A DNA stretch of 64,000 nucleotides from Metallyticus violacea (Eukaryota; Arthropoda; Insecta; Mantodea; Metallyticidae): the NCBI GenBank assembly GCA_030762175.1, contig CM060838.1, positions 23,926,001 through 23,990,000 on the forward strand, given 5' to 3'. Numbering within the stretch: the first letter of the stretch is position 1; every line of letters begins with the position of its first letter. Positions 13,802 to 24,791 of the stretch are shown one piece after another. The translations under genes and the position numbers were made by a program. The notes under the pieces were generated by a model, which was not told where the DNA came from, made no database searches, and saw nothing but the letters and a program-made list of their open reading frames with translations.

Positions 13802-16800
13802 GGGGAGCAAGTACACATTGTGCCTGTTCATAATAGCCATACGGAAATAATGTGTCTTCTTGTTTGGTTGTTTGACGGGGCCATTGAGATCCTTCATGTC
13901 TGTGTGTTCATCCTACCTCAATCTCCTATCTCATATTCATTTGCTGTGTACCCAACTTCTCAAAATGACATACTGCATTCTTGGTATGCCATAGTTCCTT
14001 GTATTGCTGTCACATTTATATTTTTCCATGGTCCATGGTTTAATATGCTACCATAGCTTTCACCAACTACTGCGGTTGGCATCATCAGTTCACAATGAAT
14101 AAGAACACCTGATTATTAAAAGACAACAGTGTTGATTCATCTCTGTCTAGTCTGAAAGCAATGGTAACATAATAAGCCATGGACTATGGCAAAACAGCCT
14201 GGAATATTTCGACTTTTTTAATTATAACACCAGTCGGGAAAGCCTAAGGAGTACTTCAGATATTTTGTTTTCATTACCAAAACAAAAGGATCTGCTTTCC
14301 ATTTACAATCACAGGGCAATAGTCAGGTTATGTACATAAAATAAAAAATTATTTTGCATTGCATAGCTTTTGATCTTCCTGAAGAAGTGCAATTTTTATT
14401 AAAAAATTTGGAAAAAGTACTGTTTTGTTGTATTGATTTGTAATGTTTATAATATTAAAATAACAGTATTTTAAATTGAATATAAAATTCTTTGCAGTCA
14501 AAAAATGTAATGTAATTAGACTCACTATATGTACATTTGGAAAGAGCTCCAAGATAAGCTTTAGCATAGTAAGACGAAATTGTTATAAAAATCTTTATTT
14601 CTCATTTTCATTAAATCTAAGCAAACATATGACAATGTTTTGTTACAGTTACTTATTCCTACTGTGTCAGTACTTAAAATAAGTAAGGAGAAGACAGCCC
14701 GTATCATTCCTAATGCAGTTGGTGTAGCAACAGAAGATGATAAACATGTTTTTGGTTCTTTACTGTCTCGTGACTCAACATACAGACTCATGATACAGGT
14801 GTGGAAAGCTGCTATGAGTCCAGGACCTCAGATAGCACTGCCCATCACAAAGGTAAGCCAGTTTACTTTTTGAAGAAGAAAAGAACTAAATAAAATGTAG
14901 CAGAGAAACAAATAATTTTCCTCATACACACTGAGGAAGAAACTATAAATATTTCAGGAAATCCCAATAAACAAATACTCCCTTTTTTAATTTCTTTAGT
15001 TTAAATAAACAATATTTAATTATAATAAGGGATATAACCAAGTTTATCCAAGCATATCATGAAGATGAAGTTGGGACATAAATCAGCCTGCAAAATTCAT
15101 ATTTCTTCGATTTTTAGAAGTTGATTCAGTTCTAAGGTCATATCCCAGAGAAGTGAAGAGCAAAAATAAAATCCTAACTGCTACTCACAAGTTCAGTAAT
15201 GGGTGATCTTGGTTAACCTAAACAATATTCGTTGTTATGTCAGTGTTGTATTTTGATAAAGTAATGTTTGTTTGTCCATTCATGAATCATATGTTGCAAT
15301 GCTCGTAAAAAATTAACAGATAACATATTAAAATTTCTACAGTTGTTACCTATAGCCTTATAGGTGAAAGACATTAATAAATAAATATTTCAAATCTTAT
15401 TTTGATTTAAAGTAAAACACTAAAAATCATGTCGTCACATTAAAACTCTCTTTAAGTTTCACAAACACACTTATAAAAGTAATTTTGGTACATGTTTCGT
15501 GAGGTACATTCCTCACATTGTCAACCAAAACGACGACTCAATATTTCAAAATCACATTTGTGATCGTTTTCTTTTGAAATCAGAATGTAAATGTGCTGAA
15601 CAATGGAAGAGCATTACAGCAAGCAAACACTACAACCTGAATTGATTAACAGATCTTACATTTCATCTCATTTAAAGTTTCAAATAAGAACTTGATGTTT
15701 TAACTGTCAGAATGCACTTTCATTCACTCTTCACCATTTTTTTTCATTGTATTGTTGAAAAATCAGTTAAATTTTCGAACTCTATTAGCAGTTACAGGGA
15801 GAATCATCTTTAAACTACTATCATGATATTTCTGAAATTATAGGTGCTGTTAACATGCTTCACTGAAATGAAGTTCAGACAACTCATCAATGTACCTCTA
15901 CACAGATTCCAACAATTATTGGAAAATGTATTTCAGTGCAAAGTTACATTTTTTCAAGTGAAACAATGGCTATTATTATGTATTAAATATGTTCACACTA
16001 ACTCCACTCACTTATACTACATTAGGACATGATTAGGGGGCAATCACTCCCATCACCAGCTAACTGACCAACTACTTGATGTGGTGGCTGAATTCCAAGG
16101 TACTTATGGTTTGAATAGGAACTTGCTGAGTTCATCCGTGGGTGGAACATCAAAATTCAATTAAGTTTTTTCTGTTTTTTCAGGATGAAAATTTTTTCCC
16201 AAGTAGATTGGGTTGTGAATTCTTTCAGCAGCTTAGTCTTTGGTTTAATTTCATGATTTTTGGTCCAAAAGTGAGTTGCCATGGCTAATTTATCAATTTG
16301 TTTAATATGAATATTCACAATGTGTTCTTTTCTCCTAATTTCTAAATTTCACTTTGTTTTTCTGATGTATTTTTGATTACAATCCACACATTTAATTTCA
16401 TAAATAGCTTGTTTCTGTTGTATTGGTATGGTATCTTACTGAGGAACCTAGTACAAGTTTTGATGTTATATTTGTTCTTTGGAGCTAACTTTATGCCATG
16501 TTCTTTGAATATTCAATTGAATTTGTTGTGGTAAATTGGATGATAATGTGAAACTTTTGAATTTGTATCTTTCCTTGATGATCATTAGTGTGGAAACCTT
16601 TCTTATAGATTTTTTTGTCTTTTACATTTATTGATCATTTTTATTATTGTGTCTGTGTTGAACTCATTGATATTTATTACCTATTGGTATTCTGATTTGT
16701 ACTCTGTTCCTGTGAGTGGGATGTTAATTATTCTATGTGCCAAGTTGTAGAACAATGCCTATTTGTGTAGAATGGGGTTATGATTGTTATTTTTTATGTA

Positions 16801-19800
16801 ATTTTCTGTGTGTCTCTCTTTTCTATGGATTCCAAAGTTCAGTCTGTCTGCATTTCTTAAAATTTTTAAATCTTGGAATTGTAGCCACTCATTTCTCTCC
16901 TCTTCCATAGTAAACTATATAGATTTATGTTGTAAATTAAAGAGTTTCATTGGTATTATTGTAAATATATTTAAATAGGAACAATGGCTGTTGACTTCAA
17001 TAAAATAAAACTAAATGAATTTAGAATGTTGGTGGTTTATTTTGCATGATTCTAGGGTAAGTAGTTTACAAGATATTGTTGTATGCAAGACTTGGACTTC
17101 AAACCATTTTTAGAGAACTCTCATAACCATTAGGCAAAAAACAATACAGCAACCCCCAATTGTTAAGCAAAAACAGTGCATTTTTGTTTGCGTTTTATCT
17201 ACAATTTAGGGAAATTATAATTAATACTTAACCTGAATGTCTCTCAGCACACACAGTACTAAAAGATGGCATTTCTCCTAAGTAGTTGGAATTGTTGTAT
17301 GGGCTACATTAAACCCTTATCTGATCTTCGTTTAGTGAAAATAGCATTCTGAATGTTCTTTTCATTTCAGAAATATACACAGTGGTATTCATGTTATTAC
17401 TTGTATTATTTATGGTATTATTTGTATTTATACAGTGTATAAATACAAAAATAAAAAATAAGTCCTATTTAAATCTTCTAGAACATGCATATATATGTGC
17501 ATAGCAAATTGCTACTAATAAAATGTTCAGAACTGGATGAAATAAAAGTTCATATTATTCTCATGTTCAATTTTCTTCCCCAGGAAATAAAAGATGAGGT
17601 GGATTCTGCAAGTGGGGATATCCATGCTCATGATGATGATGAGTCCTCCCTTTCAGGAAGTGAGCGATCATGCCCTCCAACACCAATCGACTGTCCAACA
17701 GACATCAGCCACTCAGAAAGTAAGAAGTTTTTCACTGCTTTTCAATTAATTACAGAGATGAGTGTCATTAAAAACTATTTTTTCACCAACTTTTAGTTAA
17801 TTCAAACTTATTAACAGTATGTTTATATTAGAAAAAATGTTACTAACCTTACAGTCAGCTGCAAGTTGAAAAAAAAGTAGATATCATTTTATTAGTTTTT
17901 CATGAGAGGGAAAGCAAAATATTTTATTTTTATTTAATAGGGATGTCATTAGTAAAATTAGATTTTTTTCTAATAGCAAAAATTATTTGTCATTTCTATT
18001 ACAAGATGCAAATAAATCAGTAAAGTTTTAGTTAACAATCCATTTCTAGGCATGAAATTGGTTTTTGTTCCTTAATTGATGCAAGTATGAAAGCCCAGTA
18101 CTGCAAGCCTCTGGTACTTCCAGCAAATACATAACAGTTGCTGTTTAAGACCTCTCATTCATGGAACATCACCCATTTCCATAAAAATTATTAAATATTT
18201 CTGTGTTTATGCTTATGCTTGCATATTAACGTTTGATTCTCAATTCTTGGCTTTATTCGTGGTTATTATTTTGTTTTTTTGTGCTAAAGATATTAAACCT
18301 CATTTGCTGTAGTTCCCTAGGCTCTTGCGATTGGTGTTGATTTTCAGTTCATAGGGAGTGGGTTTGTTATACAGGTTAATGAACTACACCAAAATAATTT
18401 CAGAAAATATAGGGGTGGCTTATGATTAGACAAGTAATTTGAGAGAGGGATTGTATGACCTGTTTGTTCAAATTTCAAAGCTATGGCTGTAAGTTTCTAA
18501 AGTACTAATACACCACTAGCTACTGAAGATGCCATTCTGTAGACAGAAAATAGTTTGACATCTTTGATATCTTTGCTTGAACAGTTGTGCAGCTGCTAAA
18601 CCATTAGTTCTTGTTTCTTTATAAATAAGATGCATATTTGCAAGTTCAGAGAAGGTATAAGCATTCTTTTTTTGCTTTACAATCAAGCTGCAGCATACTA
18701 AACTAGAGAGCGTAAACAAGGAAATGGTATTAGTTATTATTGTACTTTCCAGTCAGAATCATGTCCTTTATTTTGTGTATCACAGTGCTTCTTTCATGTT
18801 ACCATACTTCATATTAAATAATAAGGTATTCCCATGCTTGTGAATCACTTTTGAAGACATTCAAAATAATTTTTCACTCATTCTTGCTTTAACACCAACT
18901 TATCGACATCTGATGTCAACATGTTTAACATCACAGAACTGCACTATTTTTAGTTGTGGACTATACCATTCCTATCTCAAATTACTTGTATAGGACCACC
19001 CTACCATCTGCAAAATTATTTTGACGTAGTTCATTAACATCGTTTATACACTAATTTTCATTTTTACTTATCCTTCCAATATACGCAATGTGGTGAGTGA
19101 ATTCTGAAGATGTAAAGTGTAAAAGGTAAATGAAAAAGAAAAAGGAAGAAGTGAAGGAGGAAGTTGTGGTGGTGGTCTAATTAAAATATGAACATAAGTA
19201 ATGAAAGCTAAAAGAATTAATGGAAAAAAAAATGTATATTGTATAAAGAGGTGCCTTATGCCTCCAACATTATGGATCTTTGCAAGCTGTTTGTTACAGA
19301 GCAAAAGATTTTGTGTTATTACATGAGAGTATAGAATGAAATGGTGCTAGAAATATATATATATATGCTTCTAAAATAATGTTAAAAGTTTATATATGTA
19401 CTAGTCTCCAACTTAATTCATATTGCAGTCACTCCTACACTCTTTAAGTTACCTATAATGAATATTCAGTTACGTTTTCTGGAGCAAAAGCTGGTACATC
19501 TTTTAATTACTTTTCTATTACTCTTAAGTTTGGGAACTCAAACTGAACTCCAACTGTGCTTTAGCAGGCTGTCCAAAATTGCCAAATGGCAATGCTGGTG
19601 AGATGGCAGAGAAGTCAATAAAATTCCATCTCACAAGCAGTCCAGTGGGAAGTACATCCTCCACAATGCCCAGGCCAACCTTGATTCTGGTGGTATCAAC
19701 AGGTCTGCTTGTTCTCTTGTTCCTCTCAGCAGCTTTTCTTCTATACCGCATTGGCAGAATACACCATCAGTTTGCAGAGAACCCACTTCTTACAGGAAGG

Positions 19801-22800
19801 TATGTCTAGTACGAGTGAAAAAAGGACTACCATAACTGTGCAGATGCTTCTTAATTAACAATATGAAAAATATAAGCATGCTCTATAAATTGCCAATCAG
19901 CTTATGTAAAAAACTTTTCATTTTAATTTAAATATAAATACTTGTGGTTAATTAAACAATTCTTCATTCCTGCATTATCTTACGTGCATTTTCACCCATA
20001 ATTAGGATGATGTATTCTCCCAGTGAAGATGTGTACCAGGAAATTCTTAAATGGCAGACACAGCTTCATTCCAAATCAGCAATTGAAATGCAGGATTTTT
20101 TAAATGCTAACTTGGACCAGTTGGCTAAGGTAATGAAGTTCATTATTTTAAGAATCTTTGGGGAATGCTATGTAGCAGGATTTTTGTACATTTTTTTGTT
20201 AGAGAAAGACCTTTATACATTTATCTTTTATTGCACCATAAAGTTCTATTATGACCTCTTGCTCTTTCTTTCATATCTCCTTTGCAGACTTCTAGCTTCC
20301 ATTTTGTGAATTATAACCAGAGATAAACTCACTTATATTCAAATCAGAAAACATTTATATAAATATGATCTTCTGTAGAATAAGTTATTTTAATATTACA
20401 AAAGGGGGAAAAATATAAAATGGTCAAAAGACATCAGAGTGGGGTGTATTACACAATTAAAGGATTTCAACATCTTAGCAGTAAACGAAACCTTTATATA
20501 ATACTTTATCTGCATAAATTTTTTGACATAATATTTAAAAGCCAGTCTTAAATTTTTATACAAATAAAAAATGATGTTCAAATTAATACTTAACCAGAAT
20601 TTTAAAAATGCATTATATAATACCAAAATGCAGTGCATGATACATTATCCTAGTATTATTACTATAATTCAGTGAAATGTACAGTACTGCCATGTTTACC
20701 ATTTTGCATAAATCTTGGGCAGATTGGCTTAAGATTGATTCTGAAAAGTATGGAACTAGAGCACCACATAATGAAATTTTTTGGATAGCCTTGAACCTAT
20801 CTTCTTCTCTCCCATTTTTAAATAGGGTTTAACATCCATTTTAACTACTGAGGCATCACAGGCAAGGATACTGAGGATAAATGAGATGAAATGAAAAACT
20901 GGCAAAGAATTTTTTTATTTTATATTATTATTACTTCTAATTATTTAAATGAGGGAAGTGTTCTATGCCTAATTTTAGGGTGCCTCCCCAGCATTTGCCA
21001 TTATGAGCATTGAGGACTACCAGGAAAAAACCTCAGTCAAGGAGGATGGTCCCGGTGGGAATCAAACCCCAGAATCATGAATCCATGCCTTAATGATCTT
21101 GGCCACTTGTGGCTGTTTGAAACTATCTAGAAGCTATGCCAGAGTGAGCATACAAATCACAATCCAACTAGAGTCATATTAGCTATCAACAGAGCATCAT
21201 TAAAATATGTCCTCTTGCTTAAGCATAAGAGTATTATGCCCATGCAAGTTAGAAGCAAAATGCAAACACTGCGGGAATAATATTATAATACTCTTGCTGA
21301 TCTTCTATGTGAGGATATTTTAAATACTGTCCACAGTCTATTAAACTTTAATTTTTGAAGACTTCACAGACATCATCGGTAGACAGAAGAACACTTCTGA
21401 AATAATCAGCCAGCGTATTCATGTATTTCTGCAGATATGTTGCTGATAACAGTTAATTTCCTGACTGCAATCCACCTAATCATTCCCGGATAGACTTTGC
21501 TCACTGTAGAATACCAAAAGTGCAATTAATTGTCACAAAAAAGACTGAGAAAACTAGGAAAATGGTCTTGGGTTATTTTCTAATGGATGATAATAAGGTT
21601 TAATAAGATTTCCTTGTTATCAGTCCTGAACCAATATTTTTAACAGTATTCAGCCTGGTGTACAAATAGAAAGCACCAAATTTATAGCATCAGTTGTTGT
21701 CCTTGATGAGATAGGCAATCAAACATCTGTGACTGTTATCACTAATAACTCCACAAAATACAAAAGAGCTGCTTGGAGAACCGCAGAAGAAAAAGTATAA
21801 ATAAATAAACTACATAGAATGTAGTTAACATATCATCCATGGGCTACAAAAAAGTTCCAGAATATTCTTAAAGATTTTAATCAGGTTAGCCCCTGGAAAC
21901 AGATTTAATGTCAAAAATCTCCTGATAGACAATGTTAATGGCATATTCCACAGGAGAAAAAAGCAGGTATTTAAAAAATAAATATATCAATGTGAGAAAA
22001 TTGAAAAAACAAAGAGAAACCTAGGCACATGGTTAAAAGAACATTTCAGCAACATAAAATACAAGCAAATGGAGAAATCAGCAGTGCATCTCATTTCTGG
22101 ACAAAAAACCATGATATATTGAATAGAGCAAAATTATTAAAATCAGTACAAGGACCTGCAGAATTAGCAATGTGGGAAAAAATGTACATATACAAAGACA
22201 GTTTAATGAACTTTTATACTTCTAGGGATGAAAACATAAACTGTTAAGTTCATCACACCTCCACCAGCGCAGAATACACATTCCCAGAGCATAACAAAGT
22301 ATACAGTAGTCGATGTTCTAGCTGACGATGTAAACAAGGGTTCGTGAAATGGTTTTACATTTATAGACAAGTAAATGGTGCAATAAGAGTGTTTAGTTCT
22401 ACTCAATCATACAATGATTTCAATTACATAGGATGTGCTGCTCATGGTGTCAACCTTTTAATTAAATACATTATTTCTTTGAATGTACTTCAAGAATTAT
22501 TTCAATAAAGTAAGACAGTAAAAAAAAATGTTTTAATCAAGTCATACACTGCACACTTTGTTGGCAGTCTAAGCAGAATGAACTAGAACTGCTACTACCA
22601 TAAACCTCTCGCCTCATAACTTGTTGGACTGGTGATTTAGAAGTTTGTTAGAAAACAAAAACGCTACTCTGGAAACCATTGCATGTCTCACAGCTCAGCT
22701 CAGCAAAGCATTGACTGTAGTGTTAGAACATGATAAATGGATGAAACTAGAGGATATGATTGTCATTGTCTAAATTCTGTGTTCAAACTGGTAGTCCTCA

Positions 22801-24791
22801 GCTGCTTGACACTGTGCTAATTAATCATAGAAACCATTAAGGATTGGCTTAACTAATCTTTAGGAATGTCTTGCACTGCTTCCATTATTTGATACTCCAA
22901 ATCTTCTAAAGAAGTTGGGTCTTTCTCAATATACTACTGACTTATAAAAGGCCCCATGAAAAGAAGTCCAAAGGCAACAAATCTGGGGATCTTGCTGGCC
23001 ACTCTTATGTGACCTCTCCTACCAAACCATAGTTGTGGTAAAACCTGCTCTAAGTTCTGACGAACATTATGTCCATAGTGAGCTAGAGCTCCATCTTGTT
23101 GAAAATAGATGTCATATGTAGGCAACCCCATGGTTGACTGTATATGGAAATAAATTTGCAACAGTAGATATTACGTGATTTTAAAGCAAATTCAAACATC
23201 TATTGGTGTTTAGTTTTTCTAAACAGAAAGGATCAATGACATGATCATTAACAATGCTGGCTTAAACATGAAGTTTTTGTGTATACTGCGTGTGGTTCTC
23301 CATCCATATGTCTGACCAGCATGGGCAGTTGTGTCTGTTGACCATCCATTCAGGCACAATGTGGCTTCACCTAAGAATACAATTTGTCTAAGTAAAATTG
23401 GATCCTTGTTAATGCACACCATTATTAATTTATAAAACTGTATTCTTCTATCATGGTGTCCTCTGAAAGTTCCTGCAAACTTTGAATTCTACAAGAATGT
23501 TGCTTGGTACTTTTAAGGAATTGCATTATGGAACTTTGGCATATATTTGATTCTAATGACAAATTTGTAGTAGAAACTTTTGAATTTTCTTGCACTTGGA
23601 GCAGAACATCCAATAATATATTCTTATCTTTTGCACTTTTCAGATGATCTAAACTTGATAAGTTCTTTATGCTTCAGATATTTTTATGATCCTTGTCACT
23701 GTTGATGTGGAATTGGATTGCAATCTGAATGCATATCGTTAAATAAATTTGCCGCCTCTCTAGGCAACCATAATTAAAATTAAAATTCTTTCCCTATTGC
23801 TCAACATCAGATAGAATTATTTAAAATCCTTTAAATAAGATGTTTCTGTATCAATAAACATGATTCCATAGATATAAACAAAGGACAATATTTATGTTAT
23901 TACTGACAACACAGTAAACAAAAGAAGCATATTATTAATTGCTACACTTTTATGTTTTCTTATAAATGGAATAATAAATTTGAACAGAAGTATCTACTAC
24001 TTCTTGAAAATATCCTAATCAGCATTATTCAAAAATGTAAAAACATATTTTGTATTCCATTTAAACTAAGAGAGTGGAGTTAAATCGGAAATAGAAATAG
24101 TTCAGTGATATACTTTTTGAGTTCTCAGTACATAGCTATCTCCCACACCAAGTTTTATGTCACATAGTTCAAAAATTCAAATTTCACGTTATGGAACATT
24201 TTACTAACACTGTATGTAAGGATTCAAGGTAGGGAGGGGTGGAAAAATTGAGCCGTGTATTATTCTTTGGACTTTGCCCTTCCAAATTTAAAATGACCCA
24301 TTATTTTTGTTAAATTTCCTTTTCATTTCTCCATTCACTGGATATAATCCAATTTTAATTTGATTTATCTTTGAAATTGTTCTGGTCTTTTTTTCCTATT
24401 ATCCTCTCATGTGCATGCTCTCTATCCAATATCCTATTTTCTGTACACTTCTAGCTATTAGCTACTATATAGATACAGACAAGTGTTGTTCTCCATTAAT
24501 TACAATAAATTGAAGAATTGCCTGTTTTTTCTCATGTTTTTACACTTTGTAAATGCATTCTCCAATTATGCTTCTGTGTAATTTTACACTTTTTCTGTGT
24601 TGATAAATAAATGAAGTTGTTATCTTCAGGTGCGGCAATCCTTAGAAGCTCTCTCTCACCTAATTGTTCCTGATGAGAAAGGCAAGAATCATTCACCAGC
24701 AACAATGAGCGGCCCTTCATCTCAACAAGGCATTAGTTCACAACAGCATCAGCAGACTTCAGCGCCTCTACCTCGTGAGAAACATAGTTAG
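7155..24791 (+). CDS. GRAMD2B: GRAMD2-like GRAM-domain, single-pass membrane protein (7 exons, 5' end missing)
   Basis: Coding exons are 7155-7324, 13103-13206, 14649-14852, 17584-17719, 19568-19799, 20006-20129 and 24630-24791. All introns are GT-AG, and the exons join in one open frame of 376 visible residues to a TAG stop. A basic/Ser-rich N-terminus leads into a GRAM domain at about residues 40-150: FHRHFKQVAAEERVLN, then the YYSCALVGDILLQG strand, then LLSRDSTYRLM. Residues 160-204 are acidic and Ser-rich. A transmembrane helix lies at about 243-264, and a helical then Gln/Ser-rich tail follows. This order matches animal GRAMD2A/GRAMD2B, which by family knowledge are ER-anchored proteins whose GRAM domain binds plasma-membrane phosphoinositides. 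Exon 1 starts inside a codon, so at least one upstream exon exists; an internal ATG at 7192 is the alternative start. Two donors are weak (GTAATC at 13207, GTAATG at 20130). The symbol is a family-level assignment; GRAMD2A versus 2B cannot be separated here. Confidence 0.88.
7700..10870 (-). mobile_element. Degraded endonuclease/RT LINE (CFDP2/RTE-like) inside GRAMD2-like intron
   Basis: Read on the minus strand from high to low coordinates, broken by stops. ERILSIKLKYDRGPQTA near 10560 and GDLNAQLGKE near 10400 resemble the apurinic endonuclease GDFNA motif. AFIDCEKVFDK near 8950 matches the RT FIDFEKAFD motif. FVDD near 8690 sits at the catalytic YADD position. YGAYSWMFKKKHLRQLESAE near 8100-8070 matches the post-RT YGAETWTL..RLES block, and MGRLRKRC ends the element near 7880. 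This order is right for a non-LTR element of about 3 kb. The hydrophobic plus-strand ORFs here (for example 9569-9985) are its antisense. A SINE interrupts it near 9360-9560. Confidence 0.8.
9360..9560 (+). repeat. tRNA-derived SINE (family E) nested in the LINE
   Basis: The head GGGGCTGTGACCAAGTGGTT looks like an A box and GGTTTGATCCCAG like a B box. It is followed by a short body and a TCATCATCTCATCTC tract. It interrupts the antisense LINE, so it inserted later. Confidence 0.6.
10871..13102. other. Remainder of first visible GRAMD2-like intron
   Basis: AT-rich, with no gene. It holds one hammerhead-like motif on the minus strand at 12087-12115 (separate entry). Confidence 0.5.
12087..12115 (-). 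repeat. Hammerhead-like motif, copy a
   Basis: On the minus strand: CTTATGA, T, helix arm GAAGGC, loop AACA, arm GTCTTC, GAAAC. The arms pair over six positions (one G-T). The core deviates from CTGATGA at one base. Confidence 0.5.
13103..13206 (+). CDS. GRAMD2B: GRAMD2-like exon, GRAM domain core
   Basis: Preceded by TTTTTATTGCAG and followed by a weak donor GTAATC. It completes a Tyr codon split with the previous exon and encodes 35 residues. These include SCALVGDILLQGHLYIT and FYSNVFGYVTK, the central beta-strands typical of GRAM domains. It ends in phase 0. Confidence 0.9.
13727..13798. repeat. (GA)n microsatellite, about 72 bp
   Basis: Uninterrupted GAGAGA run, preceded by GTGTGT and followed by TGGGGGG. 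About 36 dinucleotide units, so probably length-polymorphic. Confidence 0.97.
14057..14088 (-). repeat. Hammerhead-like motif, copy b
   Basis: On the minus strand: CTGATGA, T, arm GCCAAC, loop CGCAGTA, arm GTTGGT, GAAAG. The core is exact and the 6-bp helix complete (one G-T pair). Confidence 0.55.
14649..14852 (+). CDS. GRAMD2B: GRAMD2-like exon, second half of GRAM domain
   Basis: Acceptor TGTTACAG, donor GTAAGC, 68 codons in phase 0. It encodes LLIPTVSVLKISKEKTARII, then KHVFGSLLSRDSTYRLM, the C-terminal strands and helix of the GRAM domain. The following APITK-like linker contains SPGPQ. Confidence 0.9.
15495..15524 (-). repeat. Hammerhead-like motif, copy j, downstream of Penelope-like fragment
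   Basis: On the minus strand: TTGACAA, T, arm GTGAGG, loop AATGTA, arm CCTCAC, GAAACATGTAC. The arms are perfectly complementary over six pairs, although the core has changed at three positions. Confidence 0.55.
16040..16930 (-). mobile_element. Penelope-like element remnant (connector plus GIY-YIG endonuclease)
   Basis: Minus-strand reading, broken by stops and shifts. RLNFGIHRKETHTENYI and ALFYNLAHRIINIPLTGTEY fit the segment after the reverse transcriptase of Penelope-like elements. Near 16400, AIYEIKCVDCNQKYI resembles the GIY...YIG core, with GIY now AIY and YIG now YIR. FWTKNHEIKPKTKLLKEF near 16240 and WEKIFILKKQKKLN near 16170 are the usual C-terminal blocks. It inserted antisense to the host gene. 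Confidence 0.75.
17584..17719 (+). CDS. GRAMD2B: GRAMD2-like exon, acidic Ser-rich linker
   Basis: Acceptor TTCCCCAG, donor GTAAGA. It is 45 codons plus one base, rich in Asp, Glu and Ser (HAHDDDESSLSGSERS), with a proline patch CPPTPIDCPT. This looks like a disordered cytosolic linker between the GRAM domain and the membrane anchor. It is less conserved than the domain, so support comes mainly from frame continuity and splice signals. Confidence 0.82.
17720..19567. other. GRAMD2-like intron without recognisable content
   Basis: AT-rich, no coding signal, with a short (AT) run near 19353. Nothing supportable found. Confidence 0.5.
19568..19799 (+). CDS. GRAMD2B: GRAMD2-like exon, transmembrane segment
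   Basis: Acceptor TTTAGCAG, donor GTATGT. It encodes a Ser/Thr/Pro-rich stretch, then a 20-plus residue hydrophobic helix (LILVVSTGLLVLLFLSAAF) followed by basic residues YRIGRIHH. This fits a single C-terminal membrane anchor. It leaves two bases of an Arg codon completed by the next exon. Confidence 0.87.
20006..20129 (+). CDS. GRAMD2B: GRAMD2-like exon, helical post-membrane segment
   Basis: Acceptor ATAATTAG and a weak donor GTAATG. The first base completes an Arg codon; 41 further codons follow, with an amphipathic helix pattern (VYQEILKWQTQLHSKSAIEM). An ATG at 20007 is internal, not a start. Confidence 0.84.
20818..21112 (-). repeat. SINE family A, minus strand, near full length
   Basis: The reverse complement ends with the family A 3' segment (ACTGAGGCATCACAGGCAAG on plus at 20848-20867). 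It contains GGTGCCTCCCCAGCATTTGCC and a head with a degraded B box (GGAATCAAACCCC on plus), ending TTGGCCAC near 21105. It lies in the last GRAMD2-like intron. Confidence 0.82.
21900..22250 (+). mobile_element. Penelope-like GIY-YIG endonuclease fragment
   Basis: Plus-strand reading across one frameshift. KTKRNLGTWLKEHFSNIKYK near 21998-22057 is followed in the next frame by ASHFWTKNHDILNRAKLLKS and MWEKMYIYKDSLMNFY (22090-22220). These match the C-terminal half of Penelope-like endonucleases and resemble the copy at 16.04-16.93 kb. The GIY position reads GI-stop near 21966. Hammerhead-like copy f follows within 75 bases. Confidence 0.75.
22322..22350 (+). repeat. Hammerhead-like motif, copy f
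   Basis: CTGACGA, T, arm GTAAAC, loop AAGG, arm GTTCGT, GAAAT. The helix is partly decayed. It lies just 3' of the Penelope-like fragment. The downstream segment CAATAAGAGTGTTTAGTT, then CTCAATCATACAATGAT (22380-22416), is shared with copies c and e. Confidence 0.5.
22780..23720 (-). mobile_element. Tc1/mariner-type transposase remnant
   Basis: Minus-strand reading in several frames. QFLKSTKQHSCRIQSLQEL near 23540-23484 matches the usual HPYKI..QEL block before the DDE domain. LGEATLCLNG near 23368 is the first catalytic region, with the expected DEATFHLNG changed so that its Asp is now Gly. FQQDGALAHY near 23100 holds the second Asp. FGLLFMGPF near 22950 stands at the DFFLWG block. PTSLEDLEYQIMEAVQDIP near 22910-22850 is the C-terminus. 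Inactive. Confidence 0.8.
24630..24791 (+). CDS. GRAMD2B: GRAMD2-like terminal coding exon
   Basis: Acceptor TTATCTTCAG, phase 0, 53 codons and TAG at 24789-24791. It continues the helix (VRQSLEALSHLIV), then a Gln/Ser-rich low-complexity tail ending PLPREKHS. The 4.5 kb intron before it holds a SINE, a Penelope-like fragment and a mariner remnant. Confidence 0.85.
   Translation: MRQSLEALSHLIVPDEKGKNHSPATMSGPSSQQGISSQQHQQTSAPLPREKHS

Larger units (their letters stand above)
13207..14648. other. GRAMD2-like intron with microsatellite and hammerhead-like motif
   Basis: A possible degraded tRNA-like SINE head lies at about 13398-13480 (GGTTCAAATCTTTG as B box). The GA microsatellite and hammerhead-like copy b are listed separately. 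The 111-aa ORF here is created by the GA repeat. Confidence 0.45.
14853..17583. other. GRAMD2-like intron with a Penelope-like fragment
   Basis: Contains the Penelope-like remnant at 16040-16930 and hammerhead-like copy j at 15495-15524. The rest shows no gene. Confidence 0.5.

Noticed and set aside
13577..14056. ORFs of 106 and 111 residues with SL or RE repeats
   Set aside because: Translation of the (GA)n microsatellite on both strands.
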